Assembly: GCA_018828385.1 (NCBI GenBank)
Contig: JAHJVE010000020.1
Coordinates: 295,423-359,422 of the forward strand
Origin: Gammaproteobacteria bacterium
Lineage (GTDB): Bacteria; Pseudomonadota; Gammaproteobacteria; Burkholderiales; Rhodocyclaceae
Length of the DNA: 64,000 bases
Direction: 5' to 3'
Part shown: piece by piece, positions 9,459 through 19,022 of the stretch
Position numbering within the stretch: the first letter of the stretch is position 1
Layout: every line of letters begins with the position of its first letter
Position numbers and translations under genes: made by a program
The notes under the pieces: model-generated
Databases searched by the model: none
The model's input: only the letters and a program-made list of their open reading frames with translations
What the model was told of the DNA's origin: nothing

Positions 9459-10399
9459 AAACCTTCTGGCAGCGTCTCTGGGGGAAACCCGATGCAATCG
9501 GTCTGGAAGACGGCGAACTCGACAAGCTGGCCGCCGATATCCGGGCGGAACGCTTCGACATGGCGCTGACGCGCTGGTCGGCCGCCAGGCCGGGCAGTCT
9601 GCTGCAGCGACTGTTCGCCTTGCCGCAAACGCTCGACCAGCGGCAGCGCGAGGCCTTGTCCACCCCATCCGTTCCGGAAGCGACGCACAGTCGGCTGGCC
9701 AATAGTCTGAAAGAGATTTCCGGCCAGTTGCAGACTGCCTTGCCGCCGATTCGCAACGATCTGGCGGACTGGCAAAAGTCGCTGGTGCTCAGCCTGGAAC
9801 ACACCAGCCACGCCGGAACGATAGCCCGGGCCGCGGCAGGAAAGATCGATCTCTGTTACGAAAAGGTCGGTAGCAGCGCCGTCGATATCGAGCAACTCGA
9901 ACAGCACAACCAGGACATCGCGGCGGTCTTTACCGAGCTGACGACGCAATCGCAACGGATCGGGCGGATTGTCACGAGCATCCAGGAAATCGCCGCCCAG
10001 ACCAATCTGCTGGCCCTCAATGCCGCCATCGAGGCGGCTCGGGCCGGAGAGCAGGGGCGCGGCTTCGCCGTCGTCGCCGACGAAGTGCGCAAGCTCGCCG
10101 AGCGGGCCAACCAATCGAGTCAGGAGATCGGGGGGATCGCCCAGGATCTTCAACATACGGCCGAGCAAGCCGGCAGCGGCGTCGAGCAGGCGGCGCTTTC
10201 CGCTACCGGGTGCTCGAACAACATCCGGGAAGCCCTGGCGGCGATGGATGACATCAAGTCGGGAACCGTCGTTCGCGCCGGGATCGTCAAAAAGGCCGTC
10301 GAACAGTTCGAGGTTCAGCAGGCGCTATGCGCCGCCATTACCGAGCAGGTCGTGGCATTGCAGGAGCAATCCCTGGCCTGTCACCCATTGGCGTCATGA
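9455..10399 (+). CDS. soluble methyl-accepting chemotaxis (MCP) signalling protein
   Basis: 314 residues from the ATG at 9455, which overlaps the esterase stop as ATGA. The hairpin tip of MCP signalling domains is plain: [19 protein letters not shown], then [14 protein letters not shown]. No transmembrane helix or HAMP domain is present. The N-terminal 80 or so residues (rich in Leu, Arg and Trp) match nothing I recognise and could be a small sensory or scaffolding segment. The C-terminus holds several cysteines but no obvious CZB zinc domain. Being translationally coupled to catabolic genes, it may report intracellular aromatic metabolites to the chemotaxis array. This is inference. Confidence 0.8.
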   Translation: MKTFWQRLWGKPDAIGLEDGELDKLAADIRAERFDMALTRWSAARPGSLLQRLFALPQTLDQRQREALSTPSVPEATHSRLANSLKEISGQLQTALPPIRNDLADWQKSLVLSLEHTSHAGTIARAAAGKIDLCYEKVGSSAVDIEQLEQHNQDIAAVFTELTTQSQRIGRIVTSIQEIAAQTNLLALNAAIEAARAGEQGRGFAVVADEVRKLAERANQSSQEIGGIAQDLQHTAEQAGSGVEQAALSATGCSNNIREALAAMDDIKSGTVVRAGIVKKAVEQFEVQQALCAAITEQVVALQEQSLACHPLAS

Positions 10400-10490
10400 C
10401 GCGCCGTCTTCAAGAGATGGCCCGAAGCAGATTTGTATCGCAGTTCCACCCCACTTATCAGTAACTAATTACCAAGCAAAAGGAAGCAAA

Positions 10491-11327
10491 ATGGCAAATT
10501 ACGAAAACCGCTGGCAGGCCGTGAAGGTCGATGTCGAACAAGGCATCGCCTGGGTCACCCTGAACCGCCCGGAAAAACGCAATGCGATGAGCCCGCAGCT
10601 CAATCGCGAAATGATCGACATCCTCGAAACCCTCGAGCTCGACGACGACGTCCAGGTGCTGGTGCTGACCGGCGCCGGCGAATCCTGGTCGGCCGGCATG
10701 GATTTGAAAGAGTACTTCCGCGAGACCGACGGCAAGTCCGACGTTTTCCAGGAAAAAATGCGTCGCGACTGCTCGCAATGGCAGTGGAAGCTGCTGCGCT
10801 TCTACAACAAGGCGACCATCGCCATGGTCAATGGCTGGTGTTTCGGCGGCGCCTTCTCGCCGCTGGTCGCTTGCGATCTGGCCATCGCCGCCGACGAAGC
10901 CGTCTTCGGCCTGTCCGAAATCAACTGGGGTATCCCGCCGGGCAACCTGGTCAGCAAGGCCGTCGCCGACACCATGGGCCACCGCCAGGCACTCTATTAC
11001 GTGATGACCGGCGAAACCTGGACCGGCAAGCAGGCCGCTGAAATGGGCCTGGTCAACAAGAGCGTGCCGCGCGCCCAACTGCGCGACGAGGTCAAGGCGC
11101 TGGCTTCCAAACTGCTGGAAAAGAACCCGGCCGTACTGCGCTACGCCAAGCATGGTTTCAAGCGCTGCCGCGAGCTGACCTGGGAACAGAACGAGGATTA
11201 CCTCTACGCCAAGGTCGACCAGTCGAATGGCCGCGATCCGGAAAAGGGCCGTGCCCAGGGCCTCAAGCAGTTCCTCGACGACAAGACGATCAAGCCGGGC
11301 CTGCAAACCTACAAGCGCAACGTGTAA
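10491..11327 (+). CDS. ech: hydroxycinnamoyl-CoA hydratase-lyase (feruloyl-/p-coumaroyl-CoA)
   Basis: 278 residues from the ATG at 10491, preceded by AAGGAAG. This crotonase-fold enzyme hydrates and cleaves feruloyl-CoA to vanillin plus acetyl-CoA, and p-coumaroyl-CoA to 4-hydroxybenzaldehyde. It closely resembles Pseudomonas HCHL along its length. The residues described as catalytic there fall at the same numbers here: Ser123 (AFSPLVACD) and Glu143 (GLSEINWG). The motifs NRPEKRNAMSP, SAGMDLKEYF and ELTWEQNEDYLYAK are further family marks. fcs follows 74 bases later, giving the usual non-oxidative ferulate pathway pair. The vanillin dehydrogenase gene is not in view. Confidence 0.95.
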   Translation: MANYENRWQAVKVDVEQGIAWVTLNRPEKRNAMSPQLNREMIDILETLELDDDVQVLVLTGAGESWSAGMDLKEYFRETDGKSDVFQEKMRRDCSQWQWKLLRFYNKATIAMVNGWCFGGAFSPLVACDLAIAADEAVFGLSEINWGIPPGNLVSKAVADTMGHRQALYYVMTGETWTGKQAAEMGLVNKSVPRAQLRDEVKALASKLLEKNPAVLRYAKHGFKRCRELTWEQNEDYLYAKVDQSNGRDPEKGRAQGLKQFLDDKTIKPGLQTYKRNV

Positions 11328-11344
11328 GCGCGAGTAAGGCAAAC

Positions 11345-11377
11345 GGCAAGTCATCCGGGCCATCCGGGTGACTTGCC
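11345..11377 (+). promoter_or_regulatory. intercistronic hairpin between ech and fcs
   Basis: A 33-base inverted repeat has 14 paired positions (arms GGCAAGTCATCCGG and CCGGGTGACTTGCC, one wobble pair) around a 5-base loop. No T-run follows directly, so it is more likely an mRNA-stabilising or processing hairpin than a terminator. The fcs ribosome site (AAGGAGAG) starts about 15 bases downstream. Confidence 0.6.
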
Positions 11378-11401
11378 AACAAAAAGTTTCAAGGAGAGAC
11401 C

Positions 11402-13252
11402 ATGTTGCAAAACAAGCTGGAGGGCTACCGCGCCGTCAGCATCGGCAAGAATTCCGTCCAGGTCGATCAGGACGCTCAGGGGATCTGGCGAATGCGGTCG
11501 GCCGAGAAACTCGGCGACTATCCATGCCGCCTGACCGACCGCCTGGTCGAAGGTGCCGTAAAACACCCCGAGCGCACGCTGGTTGCCCGGCGCGATGCCA
11601 ATGGCCAATGGCTGCGCATTTCCTACGGCGAAATGCTGCAGCGCGCCCGCGCCATCGGACAGGCCCTGCTCGACAGGGGATTGTCGGCCGAGCGACCCTT
11701 GCTGATTCTTTCCGGCAATGATCTGGAGCACTTGCAGATGGCCTTGGGGGCCATGTATGCCGGCATTCCCTACAGCCCGCTATCGCCTTCGTATTCGTTG
11801 ATTTCCGGCGATTTCGGCAAGCTTGCCCATATCGTCAACCTGACCACGCCCGGCATGGTCTTCGCCTCCCAGGGGCAGCCTTTTGCCCTGGCAATCGCCA
11901 AGACCATTCCGTCCGATGTCGAAGTCGTGATTGCCGGTACACCCATCGAAGGGCGCGCCATGACTTCCTTGAACAGCCTGCTGGCCACCGAACCGACGAC
12001 GGTCGGCGAGGCAAATCGTGCGCTGACCGGCGACAGCATCGCTAAATTCCTGTTCACCTCGGGGTCGACCAAGCTGCCGAAGGCGGTGACGACGACGCAC
12101 CGCATGCTGTGCAGCAATCAGCAAATGCTGCTGCAAACCTTTCCCTGTTTCGGCGAAACGCCGCCGATTCTGGTTGACTGGCTGCCGTGGAACCATACCT
12201 TCGGTGGTAGTCACAATGTCGGCATCGCGCTCTACAACGGCGGCACGCTGTACATCGACGACGGCAAACCGACCACCCACGGCTTTGCTGAGACGGTGCG
12301 CAACCTGCGCGAAATCGCCCCGACCGTCTTTTTCAACGTTCCCAAGGGCTGGGAACTGCTCGCCGACGCGCTGGAAGCCGACCGCGAACTGGCCAAAACC
12401 TTCTTTTCCAAAGTCAATCTGTTCTTCTTCGCCGGTGCCGGGCTGTCCCAGGCGGCCTGGGACAAGCTCGAGCGAATCAGCCTTGAGCATTGCGGCGAAC
12501 GCATCCGCGTCATGAGCGGGCTGGGCATGACGGAAACCTCGCCATCGTCGACATTCACCACCGGCCCTCTCAACCAGGCCGGCTATGTCGGCCTGCCGAC
12601 GCCGGGCTGCGAGATCAAGCTGGTCCCGATTGACGAAAAGCTCGAGGTCCGTTTCCGTGGCCCGCACGTCATGCCGGGCTATTGGCGCGCCCCCGAGCAA
12701 ACCGCCGAGGTCTTCGACGAGGAAGGCTATTACTGCACCGGCGACGCCCTGCGCTTCGCCGACCCGGCCCACCCGGAAATAGGGTTGATGTTCGACGGCC
12801 GCATCGCCGAAGACTTCAAGCTCAGTTCGGGCACCTTCGTCAGCGTCGGGCCGCTACGCGCCAAGCTCATCAGCGCCGGGGCGCCTTATGTCATGGACGT
12901 CGTGCTGACCGGGATCAATCGCGACGACATCGGCGCCCTGATCTTCCCCCGTCTCGAACACTGTTGCCGACTGGCCGGCCTGGCGCCGGATGCCGCCCCC
13001 GGGCAGATTCTCGCTCACCCGGCCGTCAACGCCTTCCTGGCCGATCTGTTGCGCACGGTCAACGTGACGGCGGGCGGCTCGGCCTCGCGCATCGCCTGGG
13101 CGCATCTGCTGATCGATCCGCCCTCGGCCGACCGCCACGAAATCACCGACAAGGGCTCGATCAACCAGCGGGCCGTGTTGCAGCATCGGGCGGACCTCGT
13201 CGAGCGCCTGTATGCCGGTCAGGGACCGGAACAGGTCGTCGGCAGGCGTTAG
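11402..13252 (+). CDS. fcs: feruloyl-CoA synthase
   Basis: 616 residues with an AAGGAG site six bases before the ATG. It is an adenylate-forming enzyme that activates ferulate, p-coumarate or caffeate with ATP and CoA in the cytoplasm. The AMP-binding P-loop-like motif LFTSGSTKLPKAV lies at about 214-226, the LGMTETSPSS motif near 375-385 and YYCTGDALRF near 440. The long form of about 600-620 residues with an N-terminal GxWRMRSAEKLGDYP-type start matches feruloyl-CoA synthases rather than 4-coumarate ligases. It lies behind ech, whose substrate it makes. A likely terminator and a dispersed repeat follow. Confidence 0.92.
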   Translation: MLQNKLEGYRAVSIGKNSVQVDQDAQGIWRMRSAEKLGDYPCRLTDRLVEGAVKHPERTLVARRDANGQWLRISYGEMLQRARAIGQALLDRGLSAERPLLILSGNDLEHLQMALGAMYAGIPYSPLSPSYSLISGDFGKLAHIVNLTTPGMVFASQGQPFALAIAKTIPSDVEVVIAGTPIEGRAMTSLNSLLATEPTTVGEANRALTGDSIAKFLFTSGSTKLPKAVTTTHRMLCSNQQMLLQTFPCFGETPPILVDWLPWNHTFGGSHNVGIALYNGGTLYIDDGKPTTHGFAETVRNLREIAPTVFFNVPKGWELLADALEADRELAKTFFSKVNLFFFAGAGLSQAAWDKLERISLEHCGERIRVMSGLGMTETSPSSTFTTGPLNQAGYVGLPTPGCEIKLVPIDEKLEVRFRGPHVMPGYWRAPEQTAEVFDEEGYYCTGDALRFADPAHPEIGLMFDGRIAEDFKLSSGTFVSVGPLRAKLISAGAPYVMDVVLTGINRDDIGALIFPRLEHCCRLAGLAPDAAPGQILAHPAVNAFLADLLRTVNVTAGGSASRIAWAHLLIDPPSADRHEITDKGSINQRAVLQHRADLVERLYAGQGPEQVVGRR

Positions 13253-13256
13253 CCGG

Positions 13257-13294
13257 GATTGCTACGGTCAACCGGGAAAAAGGCCCAAAAACCA
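13257..13294 (-). repeat. dispersed 36-bp repeat, copy 1
   Basis: Directly after the fcs stop. In the orientation used here (T-rich flank, then GGTTGACCGTAGCAATC) it lies on the minus strand. The core and both flanks fit the consensus. Confidence 0.8.
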
Positions 13295-13353
13295 ACACAC
13301 TTTTGTTGCCGTTTTGCCACTCGTCCCCCGTTCCCGTCAGGGCGGGGAAGAAT

Positions 13354-13395
13354 CCTCCGGTCGCCGCGGCACCGGAGGTGTTTGGCTATTTTTAA
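13354..13395 (+). terminator. probable terminator of the ech-fcs transcript
   Basis: An 8-bp GC-rich stem (CCTCCGGT / ACCGGAGG) with a 9-base loop is followed by an interrupted T-rich stretch (TGTTTGGCTATTTTT). It sits about 100 bases beyond fcs and before the chemoreceptor gene. Confidence 0.6.
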
Positions 13396-13530
13396 CAAAA
13401 ATTACATAAATAATAATTTCTGGACAGGTCGTGATCCCATTGCTATTTTATTAATTACTAATGTTGTTGTCGGCGCCCGTTGTGAGCAAGTCGTTGGATA
13501 ACCAGAACGTATAAAAAGTGGGAGAGAGAA

Positions 13531-15162
13531 ATGCGCAACAACCAGCCGGTGACCTCGGTCGAGACCTTGTTGCCCGACAATCTGTTCATCTACTCGACAA
13601 CCGATCTGAAAGGCGTCATCACCTCGGTCAACGATGCCTTTATCGAGATCAGCGGCTATTCCCGCGAAGAACTCGTCGGCCAACCCCACAATATCGTTCG
13701 CCACCCGGATATGCCGCCGGGAGCCTTCGAGGATCTCTGGCAAGACCTCAAAGCCGGCCGGCCGTGGTGCGGGCTGGTCAAGAACCGGCGCAAGGACGGC
13801 GGCTACTACTGGGTCGAAGCCAATGCCTCGCCGATTCGCGAAAACGGTACTGTCGTCGGCTACGGCTCCGTCCGCCGCCGGCCGTCGCGCGCCGCCGTTG
13901 AGGCAGCCGAAGCGGTATACGCCAGAATCCGCCAAGGGCAAGGCAATCTGATCGTGCGCCACGGCCAGCCCTGGGCCAACGGCTGGTTGTCCGGCCTGTC
14001 CCGTTTCGGGCTGATCGCCCGTATCCGCCTCGCCCTCGTCCTCGGCCTAGTCGCCGGTGGCGGCCTGCTCACTGCGCCGCAACTGGCCATGCCCGGCCTG
14101 CTTGAGGGCAGCGCTGGCCTGCTGCTGGCCGCCCTCGCCATCCCGCTGCTGATCTGGCTGCCGCGTCTGTTCAAGGACCTGCAGCGGGTCGCCGGGGAGG
14201 TGAGCACCATGCAAAGCCAGGGCGACTTCTCGGCCCACGTCGTCGTCAAGGGCCAGGGAATGCTCTCCGAGGTCGCCCAGGGCATCAACGCCCTGGCCAT
14301 CGACGTCGAAACCGTACTGCATGAAACCCAGACCGGCGCCCGGCGCGTCGCGGATGGGGCGCACAGCCTGAAGCTGGCCATGCAGCATGTGGGCGAAGCA
14401 CAGGCCAGCCTGTGCAGTTCATCGGCGGCCACGGCGGCGACGCTGGAGCAAATCACCGTCGCCATCAACGAAACGGCAATGAACGCCAACGAAGGCGTCG
14501 ACGCGTCGGCAGAAAATCAGCGTACCTCCGCCGAGGCCGGCCTTGCAGCCGACGAAGCTGTCGCCGAAATCGGCCAGATCGCCGACCGTGTTCGTTCCGC
14601 CGGCGACGCGGTGGCCACCCTGAGTCTGCGCTCGCAGGAAATCGGCGGCATGGCTGGGGTGATCAAGGACATCGCCGACCAGACCAACCTGCTCGCCCTC
14701 AACGCCGCCATCGAGGCAGCCCGGGCCGGCGAACAGGGGCGCGGCTTTGCCGTGGTCGCCGACGAGGTACGCAAACTGGCCGAGCGCACGGCCAAGGCGA
14801 CGATGGAAATCGATGCCACCATTCATGCCATTCAGGACGAGATCGGGGGCGCCGTGAGCACCATGGAGGAGAGCCGCAGCCTGATGGGCGAAGGGGTGGT
14901 TCGCGTGCAATCGGTGCGCGATGCGCTATCGCTGATTCAAACCACGTCGCAACGCGCCCTGGAGCGTGCCCAGGCCATTGCCGACGCCTCGACAGAGCAG
15001 GGGGTTGCCGCCAACGACATCGCCCGCAACGTCGAACTCATCGCCCAGGCCATCGACACCCAGTCCGGCGACATCGCCGCCATCGAACAGCTGACTGAGG
15101 ATTTCCAGAAAACCTCGGAAATCCTCAGCCGCAAACTGACCCATTTCCGGCTGAACGGTTGA
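13531..15162 (+). CDS. PAS-containing membrane methyl-accepting chemotaxis protein (Aer-like)
   Basis: 543 residues. An N-terminal PAS domain of the Aer type (about residues 12-110) contains [26 protein letters not shown] shared in pieces with Aer-type redox/energy receptors. Two hydrophobic helices follow (about 165-185 and 190-212), then a HAMP-like linker. The signalling hairpin tip is [19 protein letters not shown] near 385-405. No periplasmic sensor domain is present, so the input is cytoplasmic, probably through FAD or another PAS ligand. An AAAAGTGGGAGAG ribosome site precedes the ATG. The A/T-rich stretch at 13390-13500 is likely promoter DNA, though I could not fix the boxes. Confidence 0.88.
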   Translation: MRNNQPVTSVETLLPDNLFIYSTTDLKGVITSVNDAFIEISGYSREELVGQPHNIVRHPDMPPGAFEDLWQDLKAGRPWCGLVKNRRKDGGYYWVEANASPIRENGTVVGYGSVRRRPSRAAVEAAEAVYARIRQGQGNLIVRHGQPWANGWLSGLSRFGLIARIRLALVLGLVAGGGLLTAPQLAMPGLLEGSAGLLLAALAIPLLIWLPRLFKDLQRVAGEVSTMQSQGDFSAHVVVKGQGMLSEVAQGINALAIDVETVLHETQTGARRVADGAHSLKLAMQHVGEAQASLCSSSAATAATLEQITVAINETAMNANEGVDASAENQRTSAEAGLAADEAVAEIGQIADRVRSAGDAVATLSLRSQEIGGMAGVIKDIADQTNLLALNAAIEAARAGEQGRGFAVVADEVRKLAERTAKATMEIDATIHAIQDEIGGAVSTMEESRSLMGEGVVRVQSVRDALSLIQTTSQRALERAQAIADASTEQGVAANDIARNVELIAQAIDTQSGDIAAIEQLTEDFQKTSEILSRKLTHFRLNG

Positions 15163-15200
15163 ACATCGGGGGCGATCAGTCACCAGAAATTTTCGGCCCA

Positions 15201-15242
15201 AAAACAAAAAAGGATCAACGCTGTAAAGCTGTTGATCCTTCA
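15201..15242 (-). terminator. intrinsic terminator of the tRNA operon
   Basis: On the minus strand a 10-bp stem (AAGGATCAAC / GTTGATCCTT, extended by GC pairs) is followed by TTTTTTGTTTTT. It starts about a dozen bases beyond the 3' end of the fMet tRNA. Confidence 0.85.
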
Positions 15243-15252
15243 TTGAATTCTT

Positions 15253-15328
15253 TGGTTGCGGGGGCAGGACTTGAACCTGCGACCTTCGGGTTATGAGCCC
15301 GACGAGCTGCCAACTGCTCCACCCCGCG
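15253..15328 (-). tRNA. initiator tRNA-fMet (CAT)
   Basis: 76 bases including an encoded CCA. The cloverleaf is complete. Two initiator hallmarks are visible: the unpaired C1-A72 at the top of the acceptor stem, and three G-C pairs in the anticodon stem (GGG...CCC) around the CTCATAA loop. It is the last gene of a three-tRNA minus-strand operon. Confidence 0.95.
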
Positions 15329-15419
15329 TCCGATAATCGTTTTTGCTACTACACCGCAACTGGCGGTGCATCTAAACAAAAAGCCACGATTTGCGTGTTG
15401 GCTGAGTGCTTGGAATTTA

Positions 15420-15495
15420 TGGTGGGGCGCGACAGATTCGAACTGTCGACCTACGGATTAAGAGTCCGCTGCTCTACCAACTGAGCTAGCGCCCC
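15420..15495 (-). tRNA. tRNA-Lys (CTT)
   Basis: 76 bases including encoded CCA. The anticodon loop CTCTTAA gives anticodon CTT. The acceptor stem GGGGCGC pairs with GCGCCCC. It is the middle gene of the tRNA operon. Confidence 0.95.
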
Positions 15496-15511
15496 ACGTT
15501 CCCAAAAATAA

Positions 15512-15587
15512 TGGTGGGTCGGCCGAGATTCGAACTCGGGACCAACGGATTAAAAGTCCGCTGCTCTACCGACTGAGCTACCGACCC
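15512..15587 (-). tRNA. tRNA-Lys (TTT)
   Basis: 76 bases including encoded CCA. The anticodon loop CTTTTAA gives anticodon TTT. The acceptor stem is GGGTCGG/CCGACCC. First gene of the operon, about 20 bases after the -10 box. Confidence 0.95.
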
Positions 15588-15605
15588 GACCTACCGGGAG
15601 CGCGC

Positions 15606-15634
15606 ATTATATAGACCGTGCCCATGAGCGTCAA
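15606..15634 (-). promoter_or_regulatory. sigma-70 promoter of the tRNA operon
   Basis: On the minus strand TTGACG and a perfect TATAAT are 17 bases apart. They are followed by a GC-rich discriminator (GCGCGC), the arrangement typical of stable-RNA promoters under stringent control. Confidence 0.85.
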
Positions 15635-15668
15635 CGGAAAATGCCTCAGTGAAGAATTGTGACGATGG

Positions 15669-15701
15669 GTTTTGAGGCTTTTTCCGGGTTGACCGTAGCA
15701 A
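15669..15701 (+). repeat. dispersed 36-bp repeat, copy 2
   Basis: Lies between the tRNA promoter and the end of metF. Core GGGTTGACCGTAGCAA behind TTTTGAGGCTTTTTCC. Confidence 0.75.
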
Positions 15702-15706
15702 CGGCG

Positions 15707-16531
15707 TTACCCAAGCCGACGGCAGATTTCTGTGGTCAGCGCCGACTGATTCATGGCATAGAAATGCAGCCCCGGCGCGCCGCCCTGGAGCAGGCGTTCA
15801 CACAGTTCGGTGACGACATCGAGGCCGAAGGCGCGGATCGAATCGCTGTCGTCGCCGTAGCTTTCGAACTTCTTGCGCATCCAGCGCGGCAGTTCGGCGC
15901 CGCAGGCGTCCGAGAAGCGGGCCAGCTTGGTGAAGCCGACGATGGGCATGATGCCGGGCACGATGGGGACATCGACGCCGAGCGCCCGGGCTTCGTCGAC
16001 GAAGTGGAAGTAGGCGTCGGCGTTGTAGAAATACTGGGTGATCGCCGAGTTGGCGCCAGCCTTGACCTTGCGCGCGAAGGCGTCAAGGTCGTCCTTCGGG
16101 CTGCGCGCCTGCGGGTGCCATTCCGGGTAGGCGGCGACTTCGATGCTGAACCAGTCGCCGGTTTCGGCCCGGATGAATTCGACCAGTTCGTTGGCGTAGC
16201 GGAATTCGCCGGTTTCGGCCATGCCCGAGGGCAGGTCGCCGCGCAGGGCAACGGTGCGTTTGATGCCGGCGGCTTTGTATTCGTTGAGGATGTCGCGGAT
16301 GTTGTCGCGCGTCGAGCCGATGCACGACAGGTGTGGCGCGGCGTCGTAGCCTTCGGCGGCAATTTCCTTGACGACGGCGAAGGTGCGCTCGCGGGTCGAG
16401 CCGCCGGCGCCGAAGGTGACCGAGAAGAAGCTCGGCTTCAGTTTGGCTAGTTCGGCACGCACGGCGCGCAGCTTGTCGACGCCTTCCGGCGTTTGCGGCG
16501 GGAAAAATTCGATGGAGATTTCTGTAGTCAT
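15707..16531 (-). CDS. metF: 5,10-methylenetetrahydrofolate reductase
   Basis: 274 residues. Flavoprotein that reduces methylene-tetrahydrofolate to methyl-tetrahydrofolate, the methyl donor for methionine synthesis. N-terminal ISIEFFPPQTPEG and VTFGAGGSTRERT are family signatures; the FAD site residues fall in ALRGDLP and in the HPQARSPKDDLDAF region. Length equals the bacterial MetF norm. It overlaps tlyA by four bases (ATGA) and lies in the same leftward run as ahcY, so the methyl-cycle genes are grouped here. Confidence 0.94.
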   Translation of the reverse strand: MTTEISIEFFPPQTPEGVDKLRAVRAELAKLKPSFFSVTFGAGGSTRERTFAVVKEIAAEGYDAAPHLSCIGSTRDNIRDILNEYKAAGIKRTVALRGDLPSGMAETGEFRYANELVEFIRAETGDWFSIEVAAYPEWHPQARSPKDDLDAFARKVKAGANSAITQYFYNADAYFHFVDEARALGVDVPIVPGIMPIVGFTKLARFSDACGAELPRWMRKKFESYGDDSDSIRAFGLDVVTELCERLLQGGAPGLHFYAMNQSALTTEICRRLG

Positions 16532-17349
16532 TTTTTCAACCAGATGAAAAATTCGCGGTTGCCATCACCGCCGGTAATCGGGCTGTTGAGCCAGGCTTTC
16601 ACGGTCAACCGGAAATTTTGGGCTAAATCGAAAAACTTGCGCTCGACGCCGGCATAGAGCGCCGGATCGCGCACGATGCCGCCTCTGCCGATGTTGTCGG
16701 GGCCGACTTCGAATTGCGGCTTGACGAGCAGCAGGAGGTCGCCGTCGGCGGCGAGCAGGGCGGGCAGTTGCGGCAGGATGAGGGTCAGCGAGATGAAGGA
16801 GACGTCGCCGACGATCAGTTCGAAGCCGCCAGCCGGCATCGCCGTACCCAAGTCGGCCGCGGTCAGCGCCCGGCAGTTGATGCCTTCGATGGCAGTCACC
16901 GCCGGATCGGCGCGCAGTTGCGCATGTAACTGGTCGTGGCCGACATCGACACCGACTACATGGCGGGCGCCGTTCTGCAGCAGGCAATCGGTGAAGCCGC
17001 CGGTCGATTGGCCGACATCCAGACAGACCTTGCCGGCGACCTTGATCCCGGTTTCGGCCAGCGCTCCGGCCAGCTTGAGGCCGCCGCGCGAGACGTAATG
17101 GGCATCGGGGTCGGCGGCGACGGTGAGCGGCGTGTCCTCGGGCAAATCCATGGCCGGCTTGTTGATCTTGCCGCCGGCCCAACTGACCCGGCCTTCCTTG
17201 ATCAGCCACTGGGCCGCCGTGCGCGACGGCGCCAGTTTCTGCGCCACGAGCAGGGCATCCGCCCGTGCCACCCCGGCGGGCCGTTCATGCGACGGCTCGC
17301 GGGGTGGGCGCGGCTTTTTCTGCCGCGCGTGGAAGGAGTTCATGCTCAT
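16528..17349 (-). CDS. tlyA: TlyA-type rRNA (cytidine-2'-O)-methyltransferase / hemolysin A family
   Basis: 273 residues. An N-terminal S4 RNA-binding domain (about 25-85: RADALLVAQKLAPSRTAAQWLIKEGRV) is followed by an FtsJ-like methyltransferase fold with the SAM loop CLDVGQSTGGFTDCLLQNGA and GVDVGHDQL. Family members 2'-O-methylate rRNA; some were named for haemolysis. Two nearby ATGs (17349 and 17343) could start it and neither has a strong ribosome site. The C-terminal FRLTVKAWLNSPITGG segment is encoded by a copy of the dispersed repeat (16598-16630), yet keeps the family's SPI-G-NREF ending. Confidence 0.85.
   Translation of the reverse strand: MSMNSFHARQKKPRPPREPSHERPAGVARADALLVAQKLAPSRTAAQWLIKEGRVSWAGGKINKPAMDLPEDTPLTVAADPDAHYVSRGGLKLAGALAETGIKVAGKVCLDVGQSTGGFTDCLLQNGARHVVGVDVGHDQLHAQLRADPAVTAIEGINCRALTAADLGTAMPAGGFELIVGDVSFISLTLILPQLPALLAADGDLLLLVKPQFEVGPDNIGRGGIVRDPALYAGVERKFFDLAQNFRLTVKAWLNSPITGGDGNREFFIWLKK
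16598..16630 (-). repeat. dispersed 36-bp repeat, copy 3 (inside tlyA)
   Basis: Diverged copy within the coding sequence, in the sense orientation. The core reads CCGGTTGACCGTGAAAGCC and encodes R-L-T-V-K-A. The T-rich flank is weaker than in intergenic copies. Confidence 0.55.
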
Positions 17350-17445
17350 GGGTAGCTGGTTAGTAGTCGGTAGTTGTTAGCTGCTAGCAAAAGCGGGGAT
17401 GGTTTTGGCATCTCCGCTAATGACTAACGACTGGCAACGAACAGC

Positions 17446-18858
<1,413 letters not shown>

Positions 18859-18945
18859 AGTAAGCTCCAAATAAACTGTGACGGGGAGGGGAATAACGGC
18901 GTTGTTGCTCACCGGCGGCCCCCTGCGCCCGGCAGGGTTGATCAG

Positions 18946-18997
18946 TGAGCGCCGTTTTAAACCGAGCCTGGGAGGTTTCTCCTGCAGCGCCCCTCGG
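18946..18997 (-). promoter_or_regulatory. SAH (S-adenosylhomocysteine) riboswitch
   Basis: On the minus strand the known SAH-aptamer core is recognisable: CCGAGGGGCGCTGCAGG, a short stem-loop GGAGAAACCTCC, then CCCAGGCTCGG closing the outer stem, and AACGGCGCTCA forming the pseudoknot strand with GGCGCTG. Spacing matches the betaproteobacterial class. About 85 bases downstream is the ahcY GTG. GC-rich repeats between them (18913-18940) could be the expression platform. Confidence 0.92.
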
Positions 18998-19007
18998 TAG
19001 GGTGCGG

Positions 19008-19013
19008 ATTATA
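19008..19013 (-). promoter_or_regulatory. -10 box of the ahcY promoter
   Basis: Perfect TATAAT on the minus strand, ten bases upstream of the riboswitch. The -35 region would fall inside the end of the HD-GYP gene and has no good match to TTGACA. Confidence 0.55.
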
Positions 19014-19022
19014 AATGCGTTT

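Noticed and set aside
17350..17445. Short GTTAG/TAGCTG-like repeats between tlyA and ahcY as a mobile element or RNA
   Set aside because: Too short and irregular; no stem with a T-run and no match to a known element.
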